In this document: positions 28,420 to 37,771 of the stretch, one piece after another
Layout: the number at the start of each line of letters is the position of its first letter
Numbering within the stretch: the first letter of the stretch is position 1
NCBI GenBank assembly: GCA_027306505.1
Contig: DAHUZP010000072.1
Span: 24,018 to 88,017, forward strand
Length of the DNA stretch: 64,000 bases
Direction: 5' to 3'
DNA from: Thermoplasmata archaeon
GTDB lineage: Archaea > Thermoplasmatota > Thermoplasmata > Lutacidiplasmatales > UBA184
Program-made: the position numbers and the translations under genes
Notes under the pieces: model-generated
Told to the model about the DNA's origin: nothing
Database searches by the model: none
What the model saw: only the letters and a program-made list of their open reading frames with translations

Positions 28420-29760
28420 GTGCCCGTCACCGCAGTCATCGGGGCCCAGTTCGGTGACGAGGGGAAGGGGAAGATCCTCGACTACCTCACCGCCAACGCC
28501 GATTTCGTCGTTCGCTACCAGGGCGGACCCAATGCGGGGCACACGGTGGTGCCGCACGAGAAGCCGGTGGTCATGCACCAGCTCCCGACCGGGATCCTTC
28601 GGGAGGGCTGCACCGCGATCTCCGGTCCGGGCATGGTCCTCTCTCCCGGCGACCTCCTCAACGAGATCCAGCAGCTCAAGTCCCAGGGCGAGTTCCGGGG
28701 ACGCCTTCTCATCTCCGAGCGCGCCCACGTCATCCTTCCGCTCCACCGGGTCCAGGACGCCTGGGAGGAGGAGGTCCGGGGGGCCATGCGGACCGGGACC
28801 ACGGGCCGCGGCATCGGTCCCGCCTACATGGACCGCGTCGGACGCTTCGGCCTGCGCATGGCCGACCTCCAGCGTCCGGAGCTCATCCACCAGAAGCTCG
28901 AGCTGCTCTACACGGCGAAGAAGCACATGACCGGCACGACGCAGGAGCTCCCGCCCAAGGAGGAGCTGGCCGCGCAGCTCGTGGAGGAGGGGAAGGCCCT
29001 CGCCCCCTACCTCTGCTCCACCGAGCCGATCCTCTGGGAAGCGGCCCGAGAGGGCCAGCACATCCTGCTCGAGGGTGCGCAGAGCGCGCTGCTCGACATC
29101 GACTACGGCACCTACCCGTTCGTCACCTCCTCCCACCCCACGGCGGCCGGGGCGCTCGTCGGGAGCGGCCTGCCTCCCCAGGAGCTGGACTCCGTCATCG
29201 GGATCGTCAAGGCCTATTCGACCCGCGTGGGGAGCGGCCCCTTCCCTACCGAGGCCCTCGGTCCCGAAGGGGAGCGGCTGCGCGAACGCGGAGCCGAGCG
29301 CGGAGCGACGACCGGACGCCCCCGACGATGCGGTTGGTTCGATCTCGTCCTCACCCGCTACGCGGCACGGCTCAACGGGTTCACCTCGCTCGCCATGACC
29401 AAGGTGGACATCCTAGGGGGAGAGCCCGAGGTACCGATCTGTATCGGCTACGAGCTCCCCAACGGGGAGCAGGCCGAGGACTACCCTCCGGTGCTCGCCG
29501 AGGACCTGGAGCGGGTGACCCCCCGCTGGCGCACCTTCCCGGGCTGGGCCGAGTTCACGCCTACCCTCATGCGGCGGCTCCACGAAGAGGGGTGGCGGGC
29601 GCTCCCGCGGGAGCTCAAGCGCTACCTCTCCTTCGTCGGCGAAGAGGTCGGGGCCCCGGTCACCCTCGTGAGCTACGGCCCGCGCCGGGAGGACACCGTG
29701 GAGATCCCGGTGGGAGGCCTCGAGCCCGCGTCCGCGCTCGAAGAGTGGCGCTCTACCTAG
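28420..29760 (+). CDS. purA: Adenylosuccinate synthetase
   Basis: VTAVIGAQFGDEGKGKILDYL, GGPNAGHTV, TTGRGIGPAYMDRVGRFGLRM; GTG start. Confidence 0.96.
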   Translation: MPVTAVIGAQFGDEGKGKILDYLTANADFVVRYQGGPNAGHTVVPHEKPVVMHQLPTGILREGCTAISGPGMVLSPGDLLNEIQQLKSQGEFRGRLLISERAHVILPLHRVQDAWEEEVRGAMRTGTTGRGIGPAYMDRVGRFGLRMADLQRPELIHQKLELLYTAKKHMTGTTQELPPKEELAAQLVEEGKALAPYLCSTEPILWEAAREGQHILLEGAQSALLDIDYGTYPFVTSSHPTAAGALVGSGLPPQELDSVIGIVKAYSTRVGSGPFPTEALGPEGERLRERGAERGATTGRPRRCGWFDLVLTRYAARLNGFTSLAMTKVDILGGEPEVPICIGYELPNGEQAEDYPPVLAEDLERVTPRWRTFPGWAEFTPTLMRRLHEEGWRALPRELKRYLSFVGEEVGAPVTLVSYGPRREDTVEIPVGGLEPASALEEWRST

Positions 29761-29846
29761 GGCGGGAAAGCCCAGCCGGGGCGCAGGCGCCCACGCAAGC
29801 TTTACCCTACCTGCTCGTTCGGAGGGCCGCTCCTACCTCGAAGCAA

Positions 29847-29919
29847 GGGCTCGTAGTCCAGGGGTTAAGACGGCTGTCTCACACACAGCAGATCGCCGGT
29901 TCGAATCCGGCCGAGCCCA
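29847..29919 (+). tRNA. tRNA-Val(CAC)
   Basis: Hand-folded cloverleaf: acceptor GGGCTCG/CGAGCCC, anticodon stem GCTGT/ACAGC with loop CTCACAC (anticodon CAC), T-arm GCCGG-TTCGAAT-CCGGC, discriminator A. Confidence 0.95.
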
Positions 29920-30078
29920 CTCCCCACCCCGCCGCCCGCTCCCCACCCGCGCTATACTACGGGGGCCCGTAAGTAGGTCCACCCCCCCGACTCCAAGATT
30001 GCGCCACCCCTTCCCCTGCCCCCGCCGAACGCGCCACCCTATAGGTTTCTGACCCCCGAGCGGATTTCCTCCCCGCTC

Positions 30079-30354
30079 GTGACTAAGACCGAGGACATTT
30101 GGGATCGTACCCTCGACAGTCGAAGGGACAATCTCGCGCGTAGGATTCACGCCTACATCGCGACTGGCAGGGTTCTCGATGTCGGAGGCCTCATTGCATG
30201 GTACAACCAGGTCTCGGGTTCCAACTCTCCCTTCCCGAGCAACGTATACGCGACCCTCGGGGCGCTGGAGCGCAGAGAGGACATTGAGTGGACCCATGAC
30301 GGGCTGAGACGGAGTGGCAGGATCCGCCGCCGCTCGCCCTGTACCGTTCGTTGA
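30079..30354 (+). CDS. Small hypothetical protein downstream of tRNA-Val
   Basis: 91 aa ORF (MTKTEDIWDRTLDSRRDNLARRIHAYIATGRVLDVGGLIAWYNQ...) with lower local GC; no recognised family. Confidence 0.4.
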   Translation: MTKTEDIWDRTLDSRRDNLARRIHAYIATGRVLDVGGLIAWYNQVSGSNSPFPSNVYATLGALERREDIEWTHDGLRRSGRIRRRSPCTVR

Positions 30355-30485
30355 GCACTCTGTCAGCTCGAACCGATCAACGCCCGTTTCAGCCTACGAA
30401 GCGCATCCCCACGGAGCGTTCCCGTCCCACGAACGGTCCGCTTCCAGCCCCCGACTCGAGTCCGTGGGAGCCCCAGCCGACAAGC

Positions 30486-30863
30486 CTAGGCGGTCATCTC
30501 AGGGCCCCCGGGGCCACGGGCCCCCCAGAGCACACGAGGGTAGATCCTCTCGGCCACGCGAAGCCCCCGCCAGTCCTGTGGGTCCGAGGGCGCCTCGGAA
30601 TCCTGCGGCCACGCCTTCGCCTTCCTCAGGAAGTGGACCCAGCAGCGTTCCCGTGTTCGGAGAGGAGGAGGAGCGCGCCCTTCCTGGGCGGCGAGCTGAG
30701 CTTAGAGGTCCACCCCGCGCTGACGGATGCGCTCTTCCTCCGCGAGGTGGGAGCCCGACTCGTTACGAGAGCGAATCACGCGGCCCGGGGTCTTCCGGTG
30801 GTTCGCGCTGCGAGGGGAGTCGTACTCCGGGATGAACCCCGGGGTGCCCGTCGAAATTCTCAC
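30486..30863 (-). pseudogene. Putative decayed gene with internal TAA, transposase-like remnant
   Basis: Single frame: MRISTGTPGFIPEYDSPRSANHRKTPGRVIRSRNESGSHLAEEERIRQRGVDL*AQLAAQEGRAPPPLRTRERCWVHFLRKAKAWPQDSEAPSDPQDWRGLRVAERIYPRVLWGARGPGGPEMTA*; TAA at 30702-30704; RCWVHFLRKAKA resembles motif seen in some DDE transposases. Confidence 0.35.
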
Positions 30864-30865
30864 CC

Positions 30866-32497
30866 GTGGTCACGTCAGACCGATTCGTGCAGGGCTACCC
30901 CCCTCGCCAAGGCCCTTCGCCAGGAGCCTCGAAAACCGGCACGCATTCAGCCATCCGCAGGGCATTTCTATGTCAAAACCTCAGGAAAACTGTGAGGAGC
31001 CCCCCCCAGGCTCACGACAATTCGCAAGCTCCTGCGGGGAGCGCGCCTGCTGCCTTGCATTCGTTGTCGTCCGGAGAAGCGGCCCGGCCTCCACCCGGCC
31101 TGATCGAGTTCCTACGCGCACCCGAGCCCCGAACACTGCTCCTCACGGGCCCCGCCGGAGCCGGGAAGACGACCCTCGCCCTCTCGCTCCTCAGCGCGGT
31201 CGGCCTTCCTTCGTTCTACATCTCGACGCGGGTGGGACGCGGCAAGTTGCTTCACCACTTCCCCTGGTTGGTGGGCGTGCTCCCTCCGGACCGCCTATTG
31301 GACCTCGAGGACGTCCGGCCCGCGAGCGAGCGGCAGGAGGACCTCCTGCACCTGCTGGATTCCTTCACCGATCCCGTCGACCCGCTCTCCGCGGGACGAC
31401 GCCTCAGAGAGTTCCTGAGCTTCCCGGGTCAGCTGTCGAAGGCGCTCGCGGAGCCCCCCGCGCGCGCTGGGAACCGCCTCTTGTGCGTCGACAGCTGGGA
31501 GGGTCTGGGCGAGCCCTACGCCCATCTGCTGGGGCTCGACGAGATGGGACGGAGGAGCCTGGACCACGGCCTCATCTCGCTCTTCCACGCGGCCGGGTTC
31601 TCCTTGCTCCTCTGCTCGGAGCTTCCGGTGACCCCCGCGCTCCCCTATCTCTCGGACGGCGTGGTGGACCTGCGGTCCGAGGCGAGCGAGACCGGCCGTC
31701 TGCGCTACCTCGAGGTGCAAAAGCTCCGCGGCTTCCCGATCTCACGCTCCCGCATGGTCTTCTCCCTCGACGGGGGTCGTTTCAACGACTGCCCTCCGGT
31801 CCCGTTCTGGCGGCAGGTCCCGGGGAAGGTCATCCGACCGCCCCACGCCCCCCCCAACACCTCCGAGACGCTCTCCCTCGGGATCCCGTTGCTCGACCGA
31901 GAGATCGGCGCCATCCAACCCGGCGAGACGATCCTCGCAGAGGTCGAGGGACGCGGCGCCTCCACGCCGCTCGCCTCCCTGCTCTTCCCGCTATGGGTCC
32001 GGGTGCTGCAGGACGGCTGGGACCTCACGCTGCTCATGGACCTCGCCCACTCGCCGAAGGGGATCACCAGTTCCTTCGGCTCGGTCCTGGCCCGTGCCGA
32101 TGAGACCCAGCACCTGACGGTGCTCCCCCGCCAGGACCGGACCCGACCCGAGCAGGTCTGGGAGGACCTCCTCGCCGCCGTGCGACCCCGGTCCGCGCTC
32201 GATGTCTCCGTTCGCACGCTCTCGGCCCTTCTCGCAGAGACCGGCGAGCCCCTGTTGGCCCGCCTGGGCCAGCTCCAGGTCAAGGTCCGGGCGAGCGATG
32301 CCCTCCTCGTCCTGGTCACGGGCTCGCCGAACTCGATCCTCACGATCCTCTCCACCATGGTCCCGATCCACCTGATGGTCCAGTCCTTCCATGGGACGTT
32401 CCTCCTGTGCGGCCGACATCCGCTGACCTCCAACGTCGCCGTGCAGATGGGCGAAGGCGCGCACGGGCCGGAGTATCGATACATCCCGATGGTCTAA
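30866..32497 (+). CDS. KaiC/RecA-superfamily tandem-domain ATPase-like protein
   Basis: Walker A GPAGAGKTT, Walker B-like NRLLCVDSW, second RecA-like half GIPLLDREIGAIQPGETILAEVEGRG without intact Walker A; true start likely downstream (~31055). Confidence 0.75.
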   Translation: MVTSDRFVQGYPPRQGPSPGASKTGTHSAIRRAFLCQNLRKTVRSPPQAHDNSQAPAGSAPAALHSLSSGEAARPPPGLIEFLRAPEPRTLLLTGPAGAGKTTLALSLLSAVGLPSFYISTRVGRGKLLHHFPWLVGVLPPDRLLDLEDVRPASERQEDLLHLLDSFTDPVDPLSAGRRLREFLSFPGQLSKALAEPPARAGNRLLCVDSWEGLGEPYAHLLGLDEMGRRSLDHGLISLFHAAGFSLLLCSELPVTPALPYLSDGVVDLRSEASETGRLRYLEVQKLRGFPISRSRMVFSLDGGRFNDCPPVPFWRQVPGKVIRPPHAPPNTSETLSLGIPLLDREIGAIQPGETILAEVEGRGASTPLASLLFPLWVRVLQDGWDLTLLMDLAHSPKGITSSFGSVLARADETQHLTVLPRQDRTRPEQVWEDLLAAVRPRSALDVSVRTLSALLAETGEPLLARLGQLQVKVRASDALLVLVTGSPNSILTILSTMVPIHLMVQSFHGTFLLCGRHPLTSNVAVQMGEGAHGPEYRYIPMV

Positions 32498-32617
32498 GGT
32501 GGGCTGGCCGACCGCACCCCCCCTCTCCCCCACCCTTCACGGGCCCCACTGGCTGCCTCTCCTGGGCCGGAAGCAGTGCCCCACCTGAGGGCAAAAGGTA
32601 GTATGCCTCCCCATCCC

Positions 32618-35600
32618 ATGGAAGGGGCGGTGACCCGGCTCTTCGTGTCCCCCTCCTGCGCCCCCGCCTTGGTGGGCGTCGCGCTGCTAACGGTCGCCGC
32701 GATTGGGACCCTGGTCGCCTCCGGCTGGGCCCCGCTCCTCCTCGCTCCGGGGTCGGTCGGCGCGGGACTCCCAGGACAGCTCCCGTACCCGGATGCCCCC
32801 CACCCTGCGACCGCCTCGACGCATCCCCTCGCGGTCGCCTTCCCCTGGTGGGGAGGGCTCGCCTATGTGGGGCCCAACACCACCGGGGTCCAGACCTTCC
32901 TGGGGAACGTGACCATCCCCCTTACCATCGCGGACCGCTTGGGCTACAACTACACGTTGGGGATCGAAGCGACCGACGGGTCGTGCACCACGGTCGGCGC
33001 GGGGATCGAGGACAGCCAAGGGACCTGGAGGTTCCACTGGAGCTTGGCCCCCTTCGGAGCACCGTCCCAGCAGGGTTGGGCGCTCCACCTCGCTCCGGGA
33101 GACACCTATCAGGTCGTGATCGTCTCGGTGGGGGGCGACGTAGAGGCCTCGATCTACAACGTCTCCCACGCGAACGAGTACAACTCGACAGCTAGCCCGG
33201 AGGCGACCTCTGGCCCCTACTTGGACGGAGCCAACGGCCTCGCGCTAGGCCCCTACCTCTGCGGGGGCGTCGCGAGTCCCCCCGCCGTGAGCCTCATCGT
33301 CCGATCCGTGGGAGGCGGCTCCACCACGTTCGGGCCTTCCCGGGACCTCTTCCTCCAGGACGAGAACTTCTACCTCCTCAGCAGCCCCTGGACCTCCTTC
33401 CAGGCCCCCAATCTCTGGGACCCCTACCTCCACGGGGCCCCTGGCACCTTCGCCCCGGAACAGTCATGGGCGACCGCGGACCTCATCGTCCAGGCGACCG
33501 ACCACCCAGTGGACCAGATCGCCACCACAACGACCCCGCGCACCGACGTGGACGTGGGCATGACCGCCGCGGTGGGCATCGTGGGAACACCCGCCACCGT
33601 CCCTGCCGGGGAGAACGACTTCGCATTCGCCCAGATCGAGTTCGGCGATAGTTATCCGGGAGCCTCCTCCCTCTCCTTCGCGACCTGCCAGAGCCTGAAC
33701 GGTAGCAACTCCAACTCCGGCTATCCAGGGGGGGACACGGGGTACGCCGCGGAGTATGGCTACGCCAGCAACACCACCACCGTGAGCATCCACCTGGGCT
33801 ATGTCTTCGATCCCGCCACGAACATCTCTCTCGACTATCGTTGTTACACCCAACCCCTCTCCTCGTCGGGCAACCTCACGATGTGGGGGCTCTCCTACCT
33901 CACCTATCCGTGGACGGCTTCCACCCCCAACTACGTGGACGCGCTCACCAGTGGCGTACGTGAGCCGCTCGGCATGAACGCCCTCAAGTGGAACGTGGCG
34001 GTCCACGCGTTGCCGGTCGTCGGGGTCTCCACGCCCACCCCCGCGGTGGTCGTGGGGCAGTCCGCGAGCTTCGTCGCGTGGGAGAGGGGAGGTTCCCCGG
34101 CCCTGACCTACCAATGGCTCGTCGATGGGTCGGTCCAGGCAGGCTGCACGACGCTCAGCTGCGCCCTCTCCTGGGGATCGCCGGGGAGCCACCAAGTCTG
34201 GATGTCGGTCACCGACGCTTTCGGAGCGAGGGCGGTCTCCCCTCACCTCAACGAGACCGTGGACCCGGCCCTCACCTCCTCCATCTCACCCTACCCCACC
34301 GCCGCCGCGACGCTCGGGGCGCCCCTCACGTTGAGCGCCGCCTGGAGCGGGGGCACCGGGGGGAACTCCTTCACGTTCTGGAGGAACGGTAGCCTCTCCC
34401 CTGTGCAGCTGCAGGTAGGGCCCTCGAGCACCTACGCCCTCGTCCTGACCCATGGGGGAACCTACCAGTCCTGGGTCGACGTGAACGACTCCGCCGGCAA
34501 CGTGGCCGTCTCCCCGCACACCAATGTCACGGAGACCCTCGCGCTCGCGGCGGTCCTGAGCCCGCTGTCAGGGAGGACCGAGTCCGGCGCGCTGCCCGTA
34601 ACGCTCTCGGTCTCCGTCGCCGGCGGACAGGGCAGCTACGTCGTCAGCTGGTACCATCCAGGAGCCCTCACCGCCACCGGGACGTGCTGGGCCCAATGCA
34701 ACCTCTCCGGTGCCGCTCCCGGGACCTACGAGGTGTGGGTCGGGGTGACCGATGGGGGTGGGGCACGGAACGTGAGCGCCCATGCGAACATCACCGTCCT
34801 GCCCGCCCTGGTCTTCTCCTCATGGCAGGGCCCTTCGGTCGTCGACGCGGGCGCGAACGACACGTTCGGAGCGCTCTTCGTTGGAGGCGCTTCGCCCGAG
34901 ACCTACCAGTGGGACCTCAACGGGGCCCCCGTTCCGTACTGCGCTCTCGCGAACTGCAGCGTGGTCGTGCCCTCCACCCCCGCCGCGAAGCTCCAGGTGA
35001 ATGCGACCGATGCCCTCGGGATCACCGCCATGTCCAGCCCCTTCTGGGTGGTCTCCGCCCCTGCTCTCTCGGTCGCCCTTTCCTCTCCACTGCCCCCGGC
35101 CCTCGTGGAGGTGGGGCAGGCGGTGGGGATCTGGGCAAAGGCTTCGAGCGGGGTTGGCGGCGACGCCTATGGGTTCCTGACCAGCGCGGCGCCGGGGCTT
35201 GCCCTGGGGGTCGGTCCCTGGGGGAACTTCTCTTGGGCCCCCGTGCTCCCGGGGAACTACCAGGTCTGGGCGGAGGCGAACGATTCCACCGGCTACCGGG
35301 TCGTGAGCTCCCACGCGAACATCACGGTGGTCACGGCCCTTGCGCTCACCGTGCTCCCCGCGCCGCTCGCCTCCGTCTCCGTGGGGACCCTTCTCAACGC
35401 GTCGGCCTCGGCCACGGGTGGCAGCACCCCCTTCACCTTCACGTGGTACTCGGACGGAGCTGTGCAGGGAAGCTGCGCCGGGTCGTACTGCGACTACCAG
35501 TGGTCCTCGGCTGGGACGCACCAGATCTGGGCCGCCGTCACGGATGGGCTCGGCGTGAGGAGCGTCGCTCCGCACACCAACGTGAGCGTGAGAACGGGAA

Positions 35601-36625
35601 GCCTGGTCCTGGTGACCTTCCTCGTTGGCCCCGCGGGGAGCGGAACGATCCGGGTGAACGGGGTCGCAACGCCTTCGGGGAACGTCTCTGGTCTCCTTCC
35701 TGGAGATTACCAGGTCCAGGCGCTGGCGCGGCCCGGGTTCTCCTTTGCAGGATGGTACGCGTCGAACCCCTCGGGGTTGCTCTTCCAATCCGCGGGCGCC
35801 TCGACGACCACCCTGCAGGTGAACGGTGGCTCCGGCTCCGGGGGGACTGTGGTCGCCGAGTTCTCCGCTCCCCGGCCCTTCTCCGTGGTGGTCCAGGTAG
35901 CTCCCCCCAGCACGGCCAACCTCACGGTCAACGGCACGCCCACCGCGGGAGGCTCCACCTTGACGCTCCGAGAGGGGGTCTATCCCCTCCGGGCCTCCGC
36001 GGGACCCGGTCGAGGTTTCTTGAGCTGGGTCACTCAAGGCGCCGTGAACGTCTCGTGGAACCTCCCTTCGACCCTGATGGAGGTGGGAGGCAACGGCACG
36101 GTCGAGGCCCAGACGACGTCCACGGCGGGCGTCTCCCCCACCCTCTACGCGATCTCCCTCACCGTCTCCCCGTCCGGGGTCTCCACGGTACTCTCGGTCG
36201 GGACGACCACCTACGCGCCGGGCACGGCGATCGACGTTCCGGCCGGCAGCTACGCCCTCACCCTCACCGTGCCGTCCGGCTACACCTTCCAGGGTTGGAC
36301 GACGACCGGCGGAGCGTCGGTCGCTTCCCTGGGGTCCTCATCGACGCAGCTCCTGGTGACCGGTAACGGGACGCTCACGGCAGACCTTGTGCGCTCCGGT
36401 GCGGGTGGCATCTTCGGGCTGGGGCTCTCGACGACGACCCTCGAGGTGTTCGCCCTCTTGCTGGTGGTCCTGGTGGCCGTGATCATCATCGGAGCGAGCC
36501 GGCACCGTTCGCACGACCAGCGACGGGGCGGGAATCCCCCACCTGCCCAAGGACCCGAAGGTCCAGGAGCGGTGAACGCGGGCTACGAGGGTGAGGAAGG
36601 CCCCGCGTACGACGAACCGACCTGA
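32618..36625 (+). CDS. Giant exported repeat protein (PKD-like repeats plus InlB-B-like repeats, C-terminal TM)
   Basis: N-terminal hydrophobic ALVGVALLTVAAIGTLVASGW; recurring VSPHxNxTV modules; three FxGW-type repeats; TM TTLEVFALLLVVLVAVIIIGAS. Start uncertain (track 32576; ATG 32603 or 32618). Confidence 0.8.
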   Translation: MEGAVTRLFVSPSCAPALVGVALLTVAAIGTLVASGWAPLLLAPGSVGAGLPGQLPYPDAPHPATASTHPLAVAFPWWGGLAYVGPNTTGVQTFLGNVTIPLTIADRLGYNYTLGIEATDGSCTTVGAGIEDSQGTWRFHWSLAPFGAPSQQGWALHLAPGDTYQVVIVSVGGDVEASIYNVSHANEYNSTASPEATSGPYLDGANGLALGPYLCGGVASPPAVSLIVRSVGGGSTTFGPSRDLFLQDENFYLLSSPWTSFQAPNLWDPYLHGAPGTFAPEQSWATADLIVQATDHPVDQIATTTTPRTDVDVGMTAAVGIVGTPATVPAGENDFAFAQIEFGDSYPGASSLSFATCQSLNGSNSNSGYPGGDTGYAAEYGYASNTTTVSIHLGYVFDPATNISLDYRCYTQPLSSSGNLTMWGLSYLTYPWTASTPNYVDALTSGVREPLGMNALKWNVAVHALPVVGVSTPTPAVVVGQSASFVAWERGGSPALTYQWLVDGSVQAGCTTLSCALSWGSPGSHQVWMSVTDAFGARAVSPHLNETVDPALTSSISPYPTAAATLGAPLTLSAAWSGGTGGNSFTFWRNGSLSPVQLQVGPSSTYALVLTHGGTYQSWVDVNDSAGNVAVSPHTNVTETLALAAVLSPLSGRTESGALPVTLSVSVAGGQGSYVVSWYHPGALTATGTCWAQCNLSGAAPGTYEVWVGVTDGGGARNVSAHANITVLPALVFSSWQGPSVVDAGANDTFGALFVGGASPETYQWDLNGAPVPYCALANCSVVVPSTPAAKLQVNATDALGITAMSSPFWVVSAPALSVALSSPLPPALVEVGQAVGIWAKASSGVGGDAYGFLTSAAPGLALGVGPWGNFSWAPVLPGNYQVWAEANDSTGYRVVSSHANITVVTALALTVLPAPLASVSVGTLLNASASATGGSTPFTFTWYSDGAVQGSCAGSYCDYQWSSAGTHQIWAAVTDGLGVRSVAPHTNVSVRTGSLVLVTFLVGPAGSGTIRVNGVATPSGNVSGLLPGDYQVQALARPGFSFAGWYASNPSGLLFQSAGASTTTLQVNGGSGSGGTVVAEFSAPRPFSVVVQVAPPSTANLTVNGTPTAGGSTLTLREGVYPLRASAGPGRGFLSWVTQGAVNVSWNLPSTLMEVGGNGTVEAQTTSTAGVSPTLYAISLTVSPSGVSTVLSVGTTTYAPGTAIDVPAGSYALTLTVPSGYTFQGWTTTGGASVASLGSSSTQLLVTGNGTLTADLVRSGAGGIFGLGLSTTTLEVFALLLVVLVAVIIIGASRHRSHDQRRGGNPPPAQGPEGPGAVNAGYEGEEGPAYDEPT

Positions 36626-36743
36626 CGGGTGCCCTCGGCTCGGTCGCGGAGAGGGGACGCGGGAGGGGCCCGCCTCCCGTGGGGGCCGCTCCGCGAAGGC
36701 ACCCTCCAAATAGGGTCCCTCATTACGCCGTCAGGGGAGCACC

Positions 36744-37304
36744 GTGGCCGACGCGGGGACCCAGCACCGGACCTTGCCCAGCAACGAGGCCGTGAAGCTC
36801 GAGGCCATCGCCCGCCTCCTACGGCAGGCCCTTCGTCTGGCCGAGGGCGCAGAAGCCTCCGCCCACGAGCGTGCGTCCACCGTTACGCCCCCCGTTCCAT
36901 CCCCCGTTGCTCCTCCTGTTGCTTCACCCAGCCCCCCCTCTGCGAGCACCCCCACGGCTCCGCCCGCAGCTGCGGAGGGGTCCTCCGACACCGATGGGCT
37001 CGGCGCCCGACCGTCGGGAGGAGACACGAGCCGGTCCGGCGCGGGTGGACCGCCCCAAGTGGGCTACCTCCTCGGGCTCCTGCAGACCGAGCAGTCGCGC
37101 ATGGACGAGACGAAGAAGGAGGTCGCCCGCAAGGACGCGGAGCTCAGTTTGAAGCTCCAGTTCGCGAAGAAGAAGGAAGAGGACCTGGAGGTCCGAGAGG
37201 GCGAGCTCAAGAAGCTGGACGCCCAGCTACGGGTGCGCGAGATGCAGATCACCCGGCGAGAGGAACGCATGCGCGAGATGGGGCGCATGGGTCCGGCCGA
37301 CTGA
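36744..37304 (+). CDS. Coiled-coil hypothetical protein
   Basis: QTEQSRMDETKKEVARKDAELSLKLQFAKKKEEDLEVREGELKKLDAQLRVREMQITRREERMREM; GTG start. Confidence 0.65.
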   Translation: MADAGTQHRTLPSNEAVKLEAIARLLRQALRLAEGAEASAHERASTVTPPVPSPVAPPVASPSPPSASTPTAPPAAAEGSSDTDGLGARPSGGDTSRSGAGGPPQVGYLLGLLQTEQSRMDETKKEVARKDAELSLKLQFAKKKEEDLEVREGELKKLDAQLRVREMQITRREERMREMGRMGPAD

Positions 37305-37381
37305 GCCCCACTCCCCGGAGCCCGGAGGAGGGGATCGCTCCCGCCCCGTAGGTTCCCCACCGCGCTCCTCGCGCCAGCGAA

Positions 37382-37639
37382 CTACGGTCCTTGCGGTCGC
37401 ATCGTGGGGAGTGCCCCCGGAGGCCTGGGAAACCGGCCGCGCTCGAGCTCGGAGAGAAAGGTCACCAGGAAGGCCTCCGCGCGTCGGGGATCCTCCTCCC
37501 TTGCGAGCAGGAAACCTCGACACAGCCGCGCGAGATGGCTTCGAACTTCTCCACCGGGTGCTCGTGTCGTTTCCTCTGATCGGGAGTCTTTCAAAACAGC
37601 TCCCCCTGGTCCGTAGATATACGTATCGATGTCCCCCAT
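37382..37639 (-). CDS. Small hypothetical protein
   Basis: 85 aa from MGDIDTYIYGPGGAVLKD; helical C-terminal half SHLARLCRGFLLAREEDPRRAEAFLVTFLSELER; no family recognised. Confidence 0.4.
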   Translation of the reverse strand: MGDIDTYIYGPGGAVLKDSRSEETTRAPGGEVRSHLARLCRGFLLAREEDPRRAEAFLVTFLSELERGRFPRPPGALPTMRPQGP

Positions 37640-37771
37640 ATAACCGAAGCGGGGCACCCTGGCCGCTCGAGCGTTCCCGGAATGCGGTGGAGGGCTCCGT
37701 TTTGCGTGGTCCCGGTGCAGGCCCAACCTTTATGCCCGGTCCTCGGTCGACCCCGGGCAGGAGAGGTCTCC

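Noticed and set aside
29328-29972. Plus-strand ORF spanning the purA end and tRNA-Val
   Set aside because: Out-of-frame with purA and runs through a tRNA gene
30314-30995. Overlapping plus-strand ORFs 30314-30835 and 30351-30995
   Set aside because: Low-complexity Ser/Pro/Arg translations without motifs; the opposite strand has better coding character
30350-31000. Possible RNase P RNA or SRP RNA in the low-coding zone
   Set aside because: Looked for conserved RNase P and SRP helix 8 sequence motifs by eye on both strands and found none convincing; covariance-model search (Infernal/Rfam) would be decisive
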